Below are positions 45,259-59,246 of a stretch of 64,000 nt of DNA, piece after piece. Origin of the DNA: Rhabdophis nuchalis (Eukaryota > Chordata > Lepidosauria > Squamata > Natricidae); contig CM077645.1 of the NCBI GenBank assembly GCA_039707465.1, positions 141,193,503-141,257,502 of the forward strand, in the 5' to 3' direction. Position 1 is the first letter of the stretch. Each line of letters begins with the position of its first letter. The translations under genes and the position numbers were made by a program. The notes beneath the pieces are model-generated. The model ran no database searches, was not told the origin of the DNA, and saw nothing but the letters and a program-made list of their open reading frames with translations.

Positions 45259-46542
45259 TCAGGATGTCACGAGGGCATGAGTGACTGTGCAGAGGGCACC
45301 CCGATCCAATAGGGGACGCAACTGGCGTACCAGGCGAACCTGGTAAAACGCCCTCCTGGCCACGGCTGTCACTTGATCTTCCATGGACAGCCGTGCATCA
45401 AGGAGGACGCCCAAGTTGCGTGCCCCATCCACAGGGGTTAGATGTTCACCCCCTATGGCCAGTGATGGAGTCAACTGATTGTACCGGGATGCCGGAAACC
45501 ACAGCCACTCGGTCTTGTACGGGTTGAGTCTGAGTCTGTTCCTTCCCATCCAGGCCTGCACAGCTTCCAGGCACTGGCACATCACCTCTACGGCATTGTT
45601 GGGGTGGTTTGGGGTAGATACATACAGCTGCGTATCGTCAGCGTAGAGGTTGTACTCTACCCCAAAACCACGGATGATCTCACCCAGCGGCTTCATATAT
45701 GTGTTGAACAGGAGAGGCGAGAGGACCGACCCCTGAGGCACCCCACAAGTGAGGGGTCTCGAGGTCGACCTCTGCTCTCCTGCCAACACAAATTGCGATC
45801 GACCGGAGAGGTAGGAGGAGAACCATCGTAACACCGTGCCCCTCACCCCCAGCCCCTCCAGTCGATGCAATAGGATACCATGGTGGATGGTATCAAAAGC
45901 CGCTGAGAGGTCTAATAGGACCAGGATGGAGGAACAACCCCCATCTCTGGCCCTCCAGAGATCATCCACCAAAGCGACCAATGCAGTCTCAGTGCTGTGC
46001 CCGGGCCGGAAGCCGGACTGACGTGGGTCCAGATAATCAACTTCCTCCAGATGACGGGGGAATTGTTGTGCCACCACAATCTCTACAACTTTCGCTAGAA
46101 AGTGAAGGTTGGTGACCGGACGGTAATTTACCAACAATGCTGGGTCCAGAGAGGGCTTCTTGAGGAGGGGTCTCACCACCGCCTCTTTAAGGGAGGCCGG
46201 CAAGAACCCCTCACTCAAGGAAGCATTCACCACCTCCTGGAGCCAGCCTCGTGTAACCTCCCAGGATGCCAGTACAACCCAGGAGGGACACGGGTCCAAT
46301 AAACATGTGGTAGCTCGCAGCTGCCCACGTAACCTGTCCATATCTTCGGAAGTAACAGAGTCCAACTCTTCCCACAAAACTGTCTCAAGACCCGCCTCGG
46401 GGCATCCCACTGGGCCACTTTCGATGGAGGCTAACTCGCTCCGAATCTGAGCGATTTTATCCTGTAGATAATCCCCAAATTCCTCTGCTCTACCCTGTAA
46501 AGGGGCTTCCCGCACCCTCTGTTGAAGGAGAGAGCGGGTCAC
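45259..46542 (-). pseudogene. L2 reverse transcriptase domain (427 codons, open)
   Basis: Motifs in order: PSLDPALLVNYRPVTNLHFL (RT motif 1), SGFRPGHSTETALVALVDDL, LVLLDLSAAFDTIHHGIL (first catalytic Asp), LRWFSSYLSGRSQFV, CGVPQGSVLSPLLFNTYM, YADDTQLYVSTP (catalytic Asp pair) and GARNLGVLLDARLSMEDQV. All core RT motifs of an L2-clade element are intact. It would synthesise DNA at the nicked target in target-primed reverse transcription. It ends in TGA after LVTS; the next codons (LDYCNALYMGL) continue in the same frame at 45234, where copy 12914-14407 has Arg. CGA to TGA is a typical CpG decay change. The N-terminal endonuclease is missing. Confidence 0.9.
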
Positions 46543-46621
46543 CCTAAACAGCTAGAGATAAACTCTACATCCTCTAACTCTCACAGCTTCAACCTTAAAC
46601 TGTCTTTCATGGACCTCACTT

Positions 46622-46853
46622 CAATACAATACAATAGCAGAGTTGGAAGAGACCTTGGAGGTCTTCTAGTCCAACCCCTTGCCTAGGCAGGAGCCCTATA
46701 CCATTTCAGACAAATGGCTATCCAACATCTTCTTAAAGACTTCCAGTATTGGGGCATTCACAACTTCTGGAGGCAAGCTATTCCACTGATTATTGTTCTG
46801 TCAGGAAATTTCTCCTCAGTTCTAAGTTGCTTCTCTCCTTGATTAGTTTCCAC
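46622..46853 (-). mobile_element. CR1 LINE 3' end
   Basis: An (ATACA)n tail, then AGCAGAGTTGGAAGAGACCT, GGTCTTCTAGTCCAACCCC and ATTTCAGACAAATGGCTATC. Truncated at about 46853. Same family as 23885-25012. Confidence 0.92.
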
Positions 46854-48344
46854 ATTCCTCATTCCTAAGAGATCTGTCAATGGAGCATGCATAAGCGCAC
46901 CAGTGTGCCTACTGTCACTGCCCTACTGGCCCATTTATTTGTATTCATTTCTTTCACTCATGGCCATGTTTATATTTATATCTGCATCTTGTACGTGTTT
47001 GACAAACTAATTAATACAAATACAAATAATGTTTACAATGAGAGACATTTAAAGACATGTTTAAATCTGTTCTTGAAATGAGTAGAGGCTAGAATTTCTC
47101 ATTCCATGTGGATTGCATTGTATGATTTTCAATAGTTCTAAGGTCCCACTTAATACCACATACAGGTGTTCCAAGGTGGTACCCTGTTCCAAGGTGACCC
47201 AGCTAGTTTTGTGCTTAAGGAGATGCTAGAACCCAAGATATCCTAGTTTCTAGTTTGGTGCCTTAATCACTACACCTATGTGACTTTCCTCATATTAGTT
47301 TTACAGAGATATCAATGAGCTCTTATCTGCTGGTTTTAGTCTTATTATTGGTGAGTATGACTTTTACTTTGCTGATTTTCACTGCTGTCTTTTATATTGT
47401 TCCATCTTGTGATATATATTTTTGAGCCACATTTACACGTGTGATTTAGAAGTAAAATAGGTAAGTGCTTAGGTCATTGTTTAAGTAAATTAATAATGGT
47501 GTCAGAGCATTGGGAAAAAAAAGATTCAATGAAACCATAATGAAAATCCTTTCTGAGAATGGTATGTGATCTATGAGTAGTGGCCTATGAGCCATAAACC
47601 AAAAAATGGATGAATGTATTCAGGAAGAAAGCTAAATTTAATTTAAATGTAATTTAATTTAATTTAACAGATTAATATAATTACTTACTATTCACAAATT
47701 ATAACATTTCCCCTTAAGTCACAGTAAAACATTTTAATTTAGTAATAGCTTTACTGTAACTTAATTTGGCATACAATGCTGTTGGAATGGTGGGGACCTC
47801 TAGATATCTAGGTTGAACAAATTACCACATCTTAGCATCCTCCAAAGTATTTATTTATGCATTTATTTATATATTTTGTTTGTTTGTTTGAATGTTAGCA
47901 TACTTCATATAAACCCAAGACACAAAGGAAGTTTTAGGGGGAAACAAAATTCTCACAAAGCATGGGTGAGGAGACCATAGGGCCTTGTTGCTTCCTAAGA
48001 GCAAAGGGAACTGCATATATTTATCATAAAAGGTATCTTCTCATGTTCACTAAGTACGTGAATGGCAACAGAAGTGCCTGAAGATTTTCTATCTGAATAT
48101 TATAGGTGGCATTGCTGAAATTATGATTAATAGGTAGAAGAAGAGTGATGGTTAAATTTGCATACCTAGCTGGAGGAAACTTCAAGAAATCACAAGATCA
48201 GACCAGCACTATAAGATGTGCAAATATGTTTCTATTTATACATTTATATACTGGATCCTGTCTTTGGTACTGTTTTTTGTAGACTGTCCTAAGAATTACT
48301 AGAACTATATGAATTTCATAATCTCTGGTGGTAAGGCTCTGCAC
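46854..48344. other. No gene recognised
   Basis: About 1.5 kb of AT-rich DNA with small TAAT/TTTA-rich patches near 47635-47670 and 47850-47890. No gene seen. Confidence 0.5.
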
Positions 48345-48850
48345 AAACTTTCGTGGTTCATCGACTGTCAGTGGAGATGGAAGTCAAGTCAGATGAGTCA
48401 GAGGAGATGGAAGGGGTGTCTGAATTATTATCGGAGCTGGCAGAAGGTTCCTAGGAGCAGAAGGTCTCAGGGCTAGATGCAGAGCAGGGACCATCTACTC
48501 ATGCTCAGGTGGAAAGAGAGCTGTTTTTGGAGCCTGATCTGAGTGAGGGGGAGGAACAGCTCTGCCCTGTCCCAGATGGGCATATGTGCAGAGAAGTGCA
48601 GAGGAGAGCAACATAAGACTGAGGGCCACCTATCCAGGAAAAGAAAGAGATGTTAATGAGTCCCTCCCTCGCTGGGATATAAGGAGGAGGGATGTGGGAG
48701 GCATGGTTGTTAGAGACATCTGTTCATGCTCAATAAAAGTTTTCTCCAGCAGATTTCTTGCCAGGATTTCCTTGCCACTAACCAGGTCGGTCAGGATTGA
48801 AGTGCTAATTGAGGGTCCCTGCGGGGAACTCAGAGACTGCTATGGCTTTT
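48345..48850 (+). mobile_element. LTR-like fragment
   Basis: Begins near TCGTGGTTCATCGACTG and has a Ser/Glu-rich coding-like stretch (SDESEEMEGVSELLSELAEG on the plus strand). It also has a TATA-like GGGATATAAGGAGGAGG and a polyadenylation signal CTCAATAAAAG followed by a T/C-rich region. The promoter-signal spacing (about 80 bp from TATA to AATAAA) fits an LTR. No pol sequence and no paired LTR are found, so it is a solo or partial LTR if the call is right. Confidence 0.45.
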
Positions 48851-49000
48851 GAATCACCTACAGATGTATGACCTGAAGCTTTGTCAGTGAATGCCATGTA
48901 TTCCTGCTGTTCTAAATAAAAATGGGTTTCTCCTCACAAGTAGGTTGTTGAGTGGGGCTCGTGAAGGCTGGGTTGAAATAATATTTCACATTCTTTAGTG

Positions 49001-49375
49001 CAGTGATGGCGAACCTATGACACGGGTGCCACAGGTTGGCACACGAAACCATTTCTTAGGGCACATGAGGCGTTGCCCTGTCAGCTGCAGTGTGCATGTG
49101 TGCACTGGCCAGCTGATTTAGGCTTCTTTTGAAGCCATTTTTCGCCCTCTGGAGGCTTCAGCGAAGTTCCTGAAGCCTCTGGAGGTGGGGAGGGGAAGCT
49201 GTTTTCACCCTCCCCAGGCTCCTAGAAAGTATCTGGAGCCTGGGGAGGGCGAAAAAAGCATGCCAAAAGCAGGTGGTCATGCACATAGCATTATGGGTGT
49301 GGCACACCCCCACAGAACCCCCCCCGTGCTCCCCTCGCTTTTGGCACGTGAGCCAAAAAAGATTAGCCATCATTG
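49001..49375. mobile_element. Non-autonomous hAT element (375 bp)
   Basis: The left CAGTGATGGCGAACC and right GATTAGCCATCATTG ends are imperfect inverted repeats. The perfect 8-bp duplication CTTTAGTG is at 48993-49000 and 49376-49383. Interior paired GGAGGCTTCAG and AGGCTCCTAGAAAG blocks are seen. No transposase. A relative is at 19925-20054. Confidence 0.9.
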
Positions 49376-49424
49376 CTTTAGTGCTTGCATATGAATAATT
49401 CAGATTTGTTCAGGGTTGATTTTA

Positions 49425-49720
49425 GTGCCATCATCTTTGCAGAGATAGCAGAATGATTCCACTGAGCTTGTCAACTGGAAAGCTGACATCCAAGCTTCAA
49501 GACTTGAGCGCCACACAACGGGATAAGCTCCCATTACTTGCTGTAGCTCTTGCCAACCTAGAACTTCAAAAGCATGCAAATGTGAACAGACAAATAGGTA
49601 CCACTTCAGTGGGAAGATAACAGCATTCCATGCTGGTATTCCTCAGCTAAGAAACATAGATGGCGAGCCATTCCCTAGAGTCAGACATGATTGGACAGGT
49701 GAAAAATTACCTAATGAGTA
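49425..49720 (+). mobile_element. Sauria-type SINE, diverged
   Basis: Matches the copy at 41186: ACTGAGCTTGTCAACTGGAA, GGATAAGCTCCCATTACTTG, CCAACCTAGAACTTCAAAAG and CCTAGAGTCAGACATGATTG. The head is partly eroded. Confidence 0.8.
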
Positions 49721-51159
49721 AAAATAATAAGTATGAGTGGAAAAGTATGGTAGTTGAGTGAAGTACAGCAAATGTTTCTCCAAATTTAGCTCCATTCCAA
49801 GTAGGAAATCCATTTACTACATAAAAATAACATTAATATACAAACTATAATAAAATCAAAACAAGGCAACACTTATATTATAATAAGCAAAATGAAACAA
49901 GGCCACAGTATTCAGTCCCAGCAGGAGAATCCTATTCACCCCTAATCTTTTCTGAGCCTGTCTGGAAAAAAAAAATATTTGAATGGCTTTCTAAAGACCA
50001 ATAGGGTCGTTAACCCAATCTTAGGAGGTATGTTGTTTCAATGAAGACATTAGTAATATAGAAAGAACTACACAGAGTCACAGTCTTAATGCTACCTGCC
50101 ACGTTCCCTGCTCACTTCTAACACAGACTGCCAGAATTGCAATCAAAGCAGTTTTATTTCATGCATTCTTCTCCTGCCCTATGCATGCCAGGGCCTCTGA
50201 GCTACTTCGCCAAATCCACATCCTGCCTTTCAGAGTTATATGCAATTTACTGACCAGATACTCAAGATCCTTAATAGGTTGCACAGTTTTATATAATTTC
50301 CCCACAAGAGTGTTGTAATGACTGTTTAATCCATATAAATTTAGTTGTTGCAGCTTGGCTTATATGTCCATCATAAATACAATACGCAGATCCTAGTTAT
50401 GAAGCTGGCAATTGGGGTTTATTTTACTGAAGAATGTATAATCATAAACTGAAGAGAAATCAAAATTAAGATCCAAGATGTCCAAAATAAAAACCTACTC
50501 ACAACAGAAAGTAAGTATGTCTGTGATGTTCAGAAACTGGCATGTTTTGAACAATTCTGTGAATATTTTCAGCTTTTTCCTTATGTCAAACGTAGTTATG
50601 GCACAAACATCAGTAAAATGATAATATGCATAAATGTATTACATTTTATTACAATCTTTGCCAGTGCAAAAATTTAATTGCCACGTCTTTCAAATTGAGA
50701 GAGTGACAGAGAAAATCTACTTTAGAAATTATAAAAACATAGCATGTTCAATTGGCAATGTGTTTGCAAACTCTGTTCCTAAAACTCTGTGTTATCTAAA
50801 GTTAATGTAGATCAAATACCTAACGAGAAATACTAAATAGTAGATTCATTGTATTCCCTCAGTGAGATCTATAAGAGGAAGAGATGGAGGTATATTTAAC
50901 TGAAACAGGTAATATTCCTAAACTCATCAATTAGGCTCATAAGGCTTCAGCTGTGGTGAGTTACATGCACACATCCTCATTGTGATTTAAAAAAAAAAAC
51001 CCTTTATGTCCTCACATAACCAATATATGTCCTCACATAATCCTATATAATCAATATATGACTTGTACTGGAAAGATTCACTGGATGGGAAGAGAACAAA
51101 CATGTACAATGGACTATCTATCTCTCCATCCTCTTTCAAAATGTTAGTACAACATAGCA
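49721..51159. other. No gene recognised
   Basis: About 1.4 kb without a recognisable gene or repeat. Confidence 0.5.
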
Positions 51160-51456
51160 CAGGGGTCATCAACCACTGGGCTGAACCAGGCTGTGTACGT
51201 AAGTGATAGGTGGGTGTATGCATGCAAAGCTGCCCTTGAGCAAGCAGTGGCCACTTTCCCTTGCAAATGAAGCTCCCCTCATGCGAACGGCAGCCATTTT
51301 GCACTTGTGTGTGCAGCGGCTGCTTTTGCTTATGTGCACGCCCACTGCTCAGACCAATATAGTTGCATGTGCTTGTGTGCATTTTCCTATCACTCAGAGG
51401 GAACTATTCCTCTTCCTCCTGCTGGGCCACCAATCCAGAAAGTTTGGGGACCACTG
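51160..51456. mobile_element. Non-autonomous hAT-like element (297 bp), decayed
   Basis: The left CAGGGGTCATCAACCACTGG and right AGTTTGGGGACCACTG ends are imperfect inverted repeats of the CAGGGGTC type. The flanking octamers (ACATAGCA, CTGTAACA) match at only 4 of 8, so the duplication is not secure. No coding capacity. Confidence 0.6.
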
Positions 51457-53781
<2,325 letters not shown>

Positions 53782-54166
53782 TACAGGAAGTTCCTCAATT
53801 TACAACCACAATTGAGCCTAAGTGAAATATTTGTTAAGTGAGTTTTATTCCATTTGATGACTTTTCTGCCACAGTTGTTAAGTGAATCACTAGAACTGTT
53901 AAGTTACTAACACAGTTGTTAAGTGAATCTACCTTCCAAATTGGCTTTGCTTATTTGAAGGTTGCTAGGGGGTTACAGGACACTGTAAATGTCATAATTA
54001 TGAGTCAGTTGCCAAGTGTCTCAGTTTTGATCATGTGACCATGAGGATGCTGCAATGGTTGTAAGTGTGAAAATGGTCATAAGTCACTTTTTCCAGTGCC
54101 CTTGTAACTTTAAACAGTCACTAAATGAACTGTGATAAGTCAGTTCATTTCGACTTACCACCTGTA
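53782..54166. mobile_element. Mariner-type MITE (385 bp)
   Basis: The ends TACAGGAAGTTCCTCAATTT and TCATTTCGACTTACCACCTGTA are inverted with TA at each border. Internal GTTAAGTGAATC repeats and TGATCATGTGACCATGAGGA, followed by CATAAGTCACTTTTTCCAGT, belong to a MITE family frequent in squamates. No transposase. Confidence 0.75.
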
Positions 54167-54175
54167 CACACACAA

Positions 54176-54293
54176 ATGCTGACAATGGGAGTAAGAGCAC
54201 TGATGATGTTACCTATTTGTGAAATGAAGTCTGTCAGGAAACAACCAAGCTCAGAGGGCACCAGAAACTCCACCCTGAGCTGCATATATGCTC
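54176..54293 (+). mobile_element. Penelope-like (putative) fragment with CTGATGA core
   Basis: Contains AAGAGCACTGATGATGTTAC, AAACAACCAAGCTCAGAGGG and CCTGAGCTGCATATATGCTC, matching the minus-strand fragment at 40805-41163. CTGATGA at 54200-54206 followed by GTGAAATGAAGTC is a degenerate version of a hammerhead-type core. Confidence 0.45.
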
Positions 54294-54402
54294 TTTTATT
54301 GATTCACTAGCCGTTCCCGGCCACGCGTTGCTGTGGCCCAGTCTGGTTAAATGGCCAATCTGTGGGTAGATCTACACCTGCACACACAAACACACAACCT
54401 AC

Positions 54403-54600
54403 CTATCTACTGTATTTCTCCCTCTCTCCCTACCTACCTACCTACCTACCTACCTACCTACCTACCTACCTACCTACCTACCTACCGTATTTCTCCCTCT
54501 CTCACTCTCTATCCCCCTACCTACCTACCTACCTACCTACTGCATTTCTCCCTCCCTCTCTCTATCCCTACAGCTGCCTACCTACCTACTGTATTTCTCC
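54403..54600 (+). repeat. (CTAC)n / CTCT compound microsatellite
   Basis: Same higher-order pattern as 42604-43034: CTAC runs with 'GTATTTCTCCCTC' joints. Confidence 0.92.
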
Positions 54601-54777
54601 TTGAATCTTATGGACAGAGTATTATGACATTTTGTATTATGTCATCCTGTAGCTCACTGCTCTCTCTGTATCCATCTACCTACATTTTTTACAGTTCTGT
54701 TGCGTGTACCTGGCACAGGTGTGACATCTATACAATCTATATATATCATTGGTGCCATATTTGGTGCCGTCATTGGT

Positions 54778-54832
54778 GCCGCCCTGGGTCCGCTTGGAGA
54801 AGGGCGGGGTATAAATATAATAAATAAATATT
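54778..54832 (+). mobile_element. Very short L2 3'-end insertion (about 55 bp)
   Basis: GCCGCCCTGGGTCCGCTTGG, then AGAAGGGCGGGGTATAAATA and TAATAAATAAATA, the terminal L2 3' UTR with its tail. Copy 1 of the host element lacks it. Confidence 0.8.
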
Positions 54833-54935
54833 TGTAAGGAATGTTGTGTGAAAATTTGGAAGCGATCAGTGCAGTACTTTCGGAGATTACCTGTTTTGAA
54901 CAAACTCATAGTTACATTTTTATTTATATAGAATG

Positions 54936-57084
54936 ATGTGTGCTATGACCTGCTTCTATTGAAGCCATAACAAGCCATTTGCTTGAATGAATGCTTCTTC
55001 CTGAACAGAAAGAAAGGATATATAGATATCAATGGAGTGACAAGCAAGGACATATTTTTGGTATCCCAACACAAACCTTGTACCTTGCATCTGTGATTAG
55101 GTTGCAAGTATGTAAGAGCTTGGTTTAGGCTGTGAACATCATAAAGTTCATTTCATCTTCTTGTTACCATTGTTAATGGAATTGAAGAGAGGAACAAACT
55201 ATACAACTATACAACAAGGAGAATTTTAATCATCCTTGTTAAATAAAGACTTATAATAGATGCCCTTCAACTTGGGGTGAATTTCTGTTAAGAATATAAA
55301 TATGGCAATATGCAATTCAGGGATATTTAAAAAAAACCAAATACCTCCTAATTCAATATAGAGTCCTGGAATTTTTTAATATGCATTTTTTAAAGCATTA
55401 TCTTTTGAGAATATGTAAGTGTGTGCTATTTATTGTTTTTTTGCATAAAAGTGTCTGTAGATTGCCTATAATCCACTTGGATTGAGACAACAGATAAACT
55501 GCCTAAATAAATGGAGTACATTTCAGAACATATAAATGTGCACAGATTTTAAGATGCTGTCTAATAAGGTACTTATTTTAATTTGTGACGTTATATTTTT
55601 ATAGGTATTCTGAAAGCATTCCACCTCAGTCTTTCCCTCCTCTTTTATCATTACCATCACCTCCATTATTATTATGTACAGTTCTTCCTCTTAAACTCTA
55701 CCAGATGAATGTACAAAATGAAGAGTAGAATGATCCGCTGTAATATGAAACAATAGAAATAGAACTAAAACCAAAACAGAAAGTTAATATGAAATTCATT
55801 TTAAAAGATATCCTGGTTGTTCTTGTTGATTCAGTGGTTGGCTACTGCCATTAAGAAGGTCTTCTTCCTAGCCAACACACTGCAAGCCAGATCTTCGATG
55901 GAAACTATATTTTATCATTACAGAGTAAATGCAATGAATTGAAAGTTAGGACAATGGCATCTGAATCTCCAAAATGATAGTTCTATCATTTGGATCAATG
56001 ATTCCCTAATTCTACATTCTTGCTGAATAACATTGCCAGAGATTCTGAAAATTAGTACAGTTCGCCTGAAGCAAGGGGGGGGGGGGGGTTGGAATAAACC
56101 AATCTGTCCATTGTAAAATAAAATAAAAATAAAATAGATGTTTTATTTTCAGTCATGGAACAAGGACCAAGAGCAGCAGATGGCACAGTAAAGCTAAAGC
56201 ACTTTGCTTATTTCCCATATTTCTTCCTTATTTTCATTTTCTTGCTTTAATTTAGCAGAGAGGGCATGAAAACGTAAGCCTTTCTCATGTCCGCTGAACT
56301 GCATTAAGGCACGAGTACAGCCAAGTCGCGATGCCAGGTTCCCAAGCCTTTATATCATCTGTAAGATAAGCAAACTAGCCATGATTATGCCCTCCTAAGC
56401 CTTCATTCAAATATATTTGAAACACATAATTACCACCTAGCAGACATAATATACTTCGAATTCTCAAAATGCCCATGGGCTCCTATTATCTTGTCCTATT
56501 CTTTTCATGCCAAAAAGAAGAGGGAAAATAAAAAGCAGTGTTTAACTTCTGGTGGGGAATACGTCTGACACTTTTTGTCTTCCTATTTTTTTAGCATATT
56601 TCTCTTTGCTATGGGAAGCTTGCAACTCTATTATTAAAACAGAACACAGTCCTAAGGGAAAGTGAGCAAGCTGGCATTACAGATGGGAACAGTTTGGATG
56701 GAATAAGCTATCACCGTATCGCTACCACCGAAGGAATTTTTCTTACAGCAAGAAAAATCATTACCACGTTCTTGCTTGTGAGAATTATTTTTCTAAATGC
56801 TGGTATTCCTTGACCATATACCATATTTTATAGTAGTATCATCATGCTTCAGAACAACCTTTTAAAGAAAATGATTATTTTAGTTTCTCTTTATCTTAGT
56901 CAAGTTGCTTCAGTCTGATTCTTTTGGTTTTTAAAGAAAACTAAAATTATTTGGATTAGTTCCTTTCTTCTTCTTCTTCTTTTCTTTTTTCTTTTTTCTT
57001 TTTTCAGTACTCCTGATCTTAACCAGTTCCAACTTAGCTTTTGATCAGCTTTGCCTTCAATACTTTTCAAGTATTAGCCATGCA
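54936..57084. other. No gene recognised
   Basis: About 2.1 kb, AT-rich, with a G tract at 56077-56088. No gene or named repeat. Confidence 0.5.
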
Positions 57085-57205
57085 TAATAATAATAAATAA
57101 TAATAATAAATTTATTTATATACCGCCTCCTCTCCCCGAAGGGACTCGGAGCGGTGCACAGGGAATAAAAACCAATATAAAATACATAGAAAAAATAAAT
57201 AGTTA
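57085..57205 (-). mobile_element. L2 LINE 3' end (about 120 bp)
   Basis: A (TAA)n run at 57086-57108, then the antisense L2 3' UTR TATACCGCCTCCTCTCCCCG, AAGGGACTCGGAGCGGTGCA. Severely 5'-truncated. Confidence 0.85.
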
Positions 57206-57390
57206 ATAGCTTTGCTTTTCCTATTTTCAACTCGCTTCTCAATTACTTCTTTCTTATATTCAGCTTTCGACTTAGTTGTCTTCAGAAGACCTTCTTTATT
57301 TACTTCCTTAATCATTGGTTCTTCACTTTTCTGGATGTAGTCATTCAAGCTGTGTCTTTCTTCTTCCACAGTCTGCTTTACTTGTAGGAG

Positions 57391-57418
57391 TCCTCCTCCT
57401 CCACCACCACCACCACCA

Positions 57419-57473
<55 letters not shown>

Positions 57474-57474
57474 T
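57391..57474 (+). repeat. (CCT)(CAC)(ATC)n trinucleotide microsatellite
   Basis: CCT, CAC and about 18 ATC units adjoin the 5' edge of a plus-strand L2 fragment. Confidence 0.95.
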
Positions 57475-57477
57475 CAT

Positions 57478-57940
57478 ATTTGGTGAGATTCACAGATTGT
57501 ATCTGCGGGATCGGATCCTGCCCCATACATCCTCACGACCGATTCGCTCCCACAGAGAGGGACTTCTCCGGGTGCCGTCCACCAGACTTTGTCAGCGGGC
57601 GACGCCCAGGGGAAGGGCTCTCTCTGTGGCGGGCCCGGCCCTCTGGAACGACCTTCCCCCCGATATCAGAACGACCACGGACCTCCGCTCCTTCCGTATG
57701 AAACTAAAGACCCATTTCTTTCGACTGGCCGGCCTTGGATAGTCTCTCTGTCTATAGATTTTTAAATGTATTTTAATGGGTTTTAATTTTTTAGCACGGG
57801 ATAACATAGTTTAATGGTGTTTTAAACTGTATATTTTGTATTGATTGTTTATATTGTTTTTAGTTTCTCCTGTGCACCGCCCCGGGTCCCTGTGGGGAGA
57901 GGGAGCGGTTAATAAATGCAAAGTTATTATATATATTTGG
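57478..57940 (+). mobile_element. L2 LINE 3' end
   Basis: The frame 57497-57742 reads YLRDRILPHTSSRPIRSHRE, LLRVPSTRLCQRATPRGRAL, SVAGPALWNDLPPDIRTTTD and LKTHFFRLAGLG, then stop. The 3' UTR has GTGCACCGCCCCGGGTCCCT and an ATAAATGC-type end. This is an unbroken C-terminus of the post-RT domain. It is 5'-truncated. Confidence 0.9.
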
Positions 57941-58049
57941 AGCTGGTTGGTAGCTCAACAGCTTGAGTCCTAACCAAGGACCTAAAAACTGTTAAGGTAA
58001 TGTCAGAGGATATAAGCTATTCCAAGTAGGGTGTTTCTTTGTAGAATCA

Positions 58050-58640
58050 GAATGTTCAAGTATTATTATTATTATTGTTGTTGTTGTCGTTTTTGTTATT
58101 ATTATTTATTTATTTATTTATTCATTAAACATGAAATTCAGTCAACTGAACATTCAAAAATGTATCACAAATACCATTGACTGGTGTTAATGGTTGATAT
58201 GGGTTGCTGCTGGCATCCTAGGTATTACCCAAGTACCTTCTTAAAATATATGAGTACCACAGTTTTTTGCAGTTCCGCTGGAAACTGCAAATTGCAGGAA
58301 ACTGCAATTTGTTGATGTATCTTATAAAATTCTTGGTACCCGATGACAATAGATATCACTGCTACATGTTCCATTCATAATCAGGTAATTTTGATGGCCA
58401 GGTTGTGGTATTTTATGAATTTTTCCAGTTCTTTTTCTTTGACTCTGGCATCTCCTGGTACTACGATGTAAATAAATTGTACATTTCTGCCCTCTATAAC
58501 CATGATATCTAGTGTGTTGTGTTCCAAATGATGATCTGTCTGTATTCAAAAGTCCCACAAGATCTTCACCTCATTTTTGGTAACCTTTTCCACTTTGTGC
58601 TCCCAATACTTTTTCAATAGTGGTAAGTCGTATATTTTAC
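58050..58640 (-). mobile_element. R4/Dong-like LINE C-terminal remnant
   Basis: The minus-strand frame from about 58558 reads IQTDHHLEHNTLDIMVIEGR, then VQFIYIVVPGDARVKEKELE and KFIKYHNLAIKI, with stops and a shift. The pattern 'IQTDH..E...DI...........I.VPGD.RV..KE.EK...Y..L' is a conserved C-terminal block of some non-LTR retrotransposons. It resembles a restriction-like endonuclease core (D...D...K). The left side ends in an (AAATAA)/(TAATAA) tail at about 58068-58125. Degenerate and not active. The clade is my inference. Confidence 0.5.
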
Positions 58641-59238
58641 ATAATGACCAGTGGATTAATTTAGGATTTTATTGTTGCTGTTGTTGTTTTGTTGTTATTA
58701 TTACTATTATGTATTACAAATGTGTACTGTTTTTTTTTGGTCTAGAGCACAAATAAATAATAAAAATAAAAGAAGAAATCGGGAAATCTGGATAGATGAT
58801 GGAAACTCAACAAGAGAATAGAGAATGCATTAGAAAATAGGAATTATTCTCTGACTTAAATTTGAAGCTGAGCCAGAGAAGAATTTGGGGTTCATAAAAT
58901 CTGCCTCTTCCTCCAGAAAAGATTTGTAAGCCCTTAAGGCTCCTTTTTGATCTCATACTCAATGAGCTTGGTTAGCATTTTTTGCTTCAGCCTACTTGTA
59001 ACTATTTTGTTTGTCTAAATCAGATGGTTTAACACACCATAATTTTAGCAGTATTTTCTGTTCCACTCTGCCTCAAATTTTGATTGATCAGCACTATGTA
59101 ATTTCTGAGAAAAGCATACACCCAATTCCTTGAACGGCTGAATAGTTCTATTTAAACCCATCACTGAGAAGTATGCCTGATCTCTTATACAAAAACATAG
59201 TCTTGTTGTGGTGGTGGTGGTAGTATTGGTATGCATGT
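58641..59238. other. No gene recognised
   Basis: Nothing recognised. Confidence 0.5.
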
Positions 59239-59246
59239 GTGTATAT

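Larger units (their letters stand above)
44605..46552 (-). mobile_element. L2 LINE, 5'-truncated, with long RT frame
   Basis: 3' UTR antisense GAGGCGGGGCACAGGGAATT at about 44660-44680, then ORF2 read leftwards from 46542. Truncated at about 46552 in the pre-RT linker. It is the best preserved L2 reverse transcriptase in the window, broken by one stop. Confidence 0.92.
54308..54935 (+). mobile_element. Unclassified repeat with CTAC core, copy 2
   Basis: The 5' end CACTAGCCGTTCCCGGCCAC and the 3' end TTTTTATTTATATAGAA match copy 1 (42485-43455). The shared middle GATCTACACCTGCACACACA precedes the CTAC array. A short L2 3' end lies inside at 54778-54832. Confidence 0.65.

Noticed and set aside
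58287..58308. Small hairpin AAATTGCAG-GAAA-CTGCAATTT
   Set aside because: Only 9-bp arms inside a decayed LINE; not distinguishable from chance.
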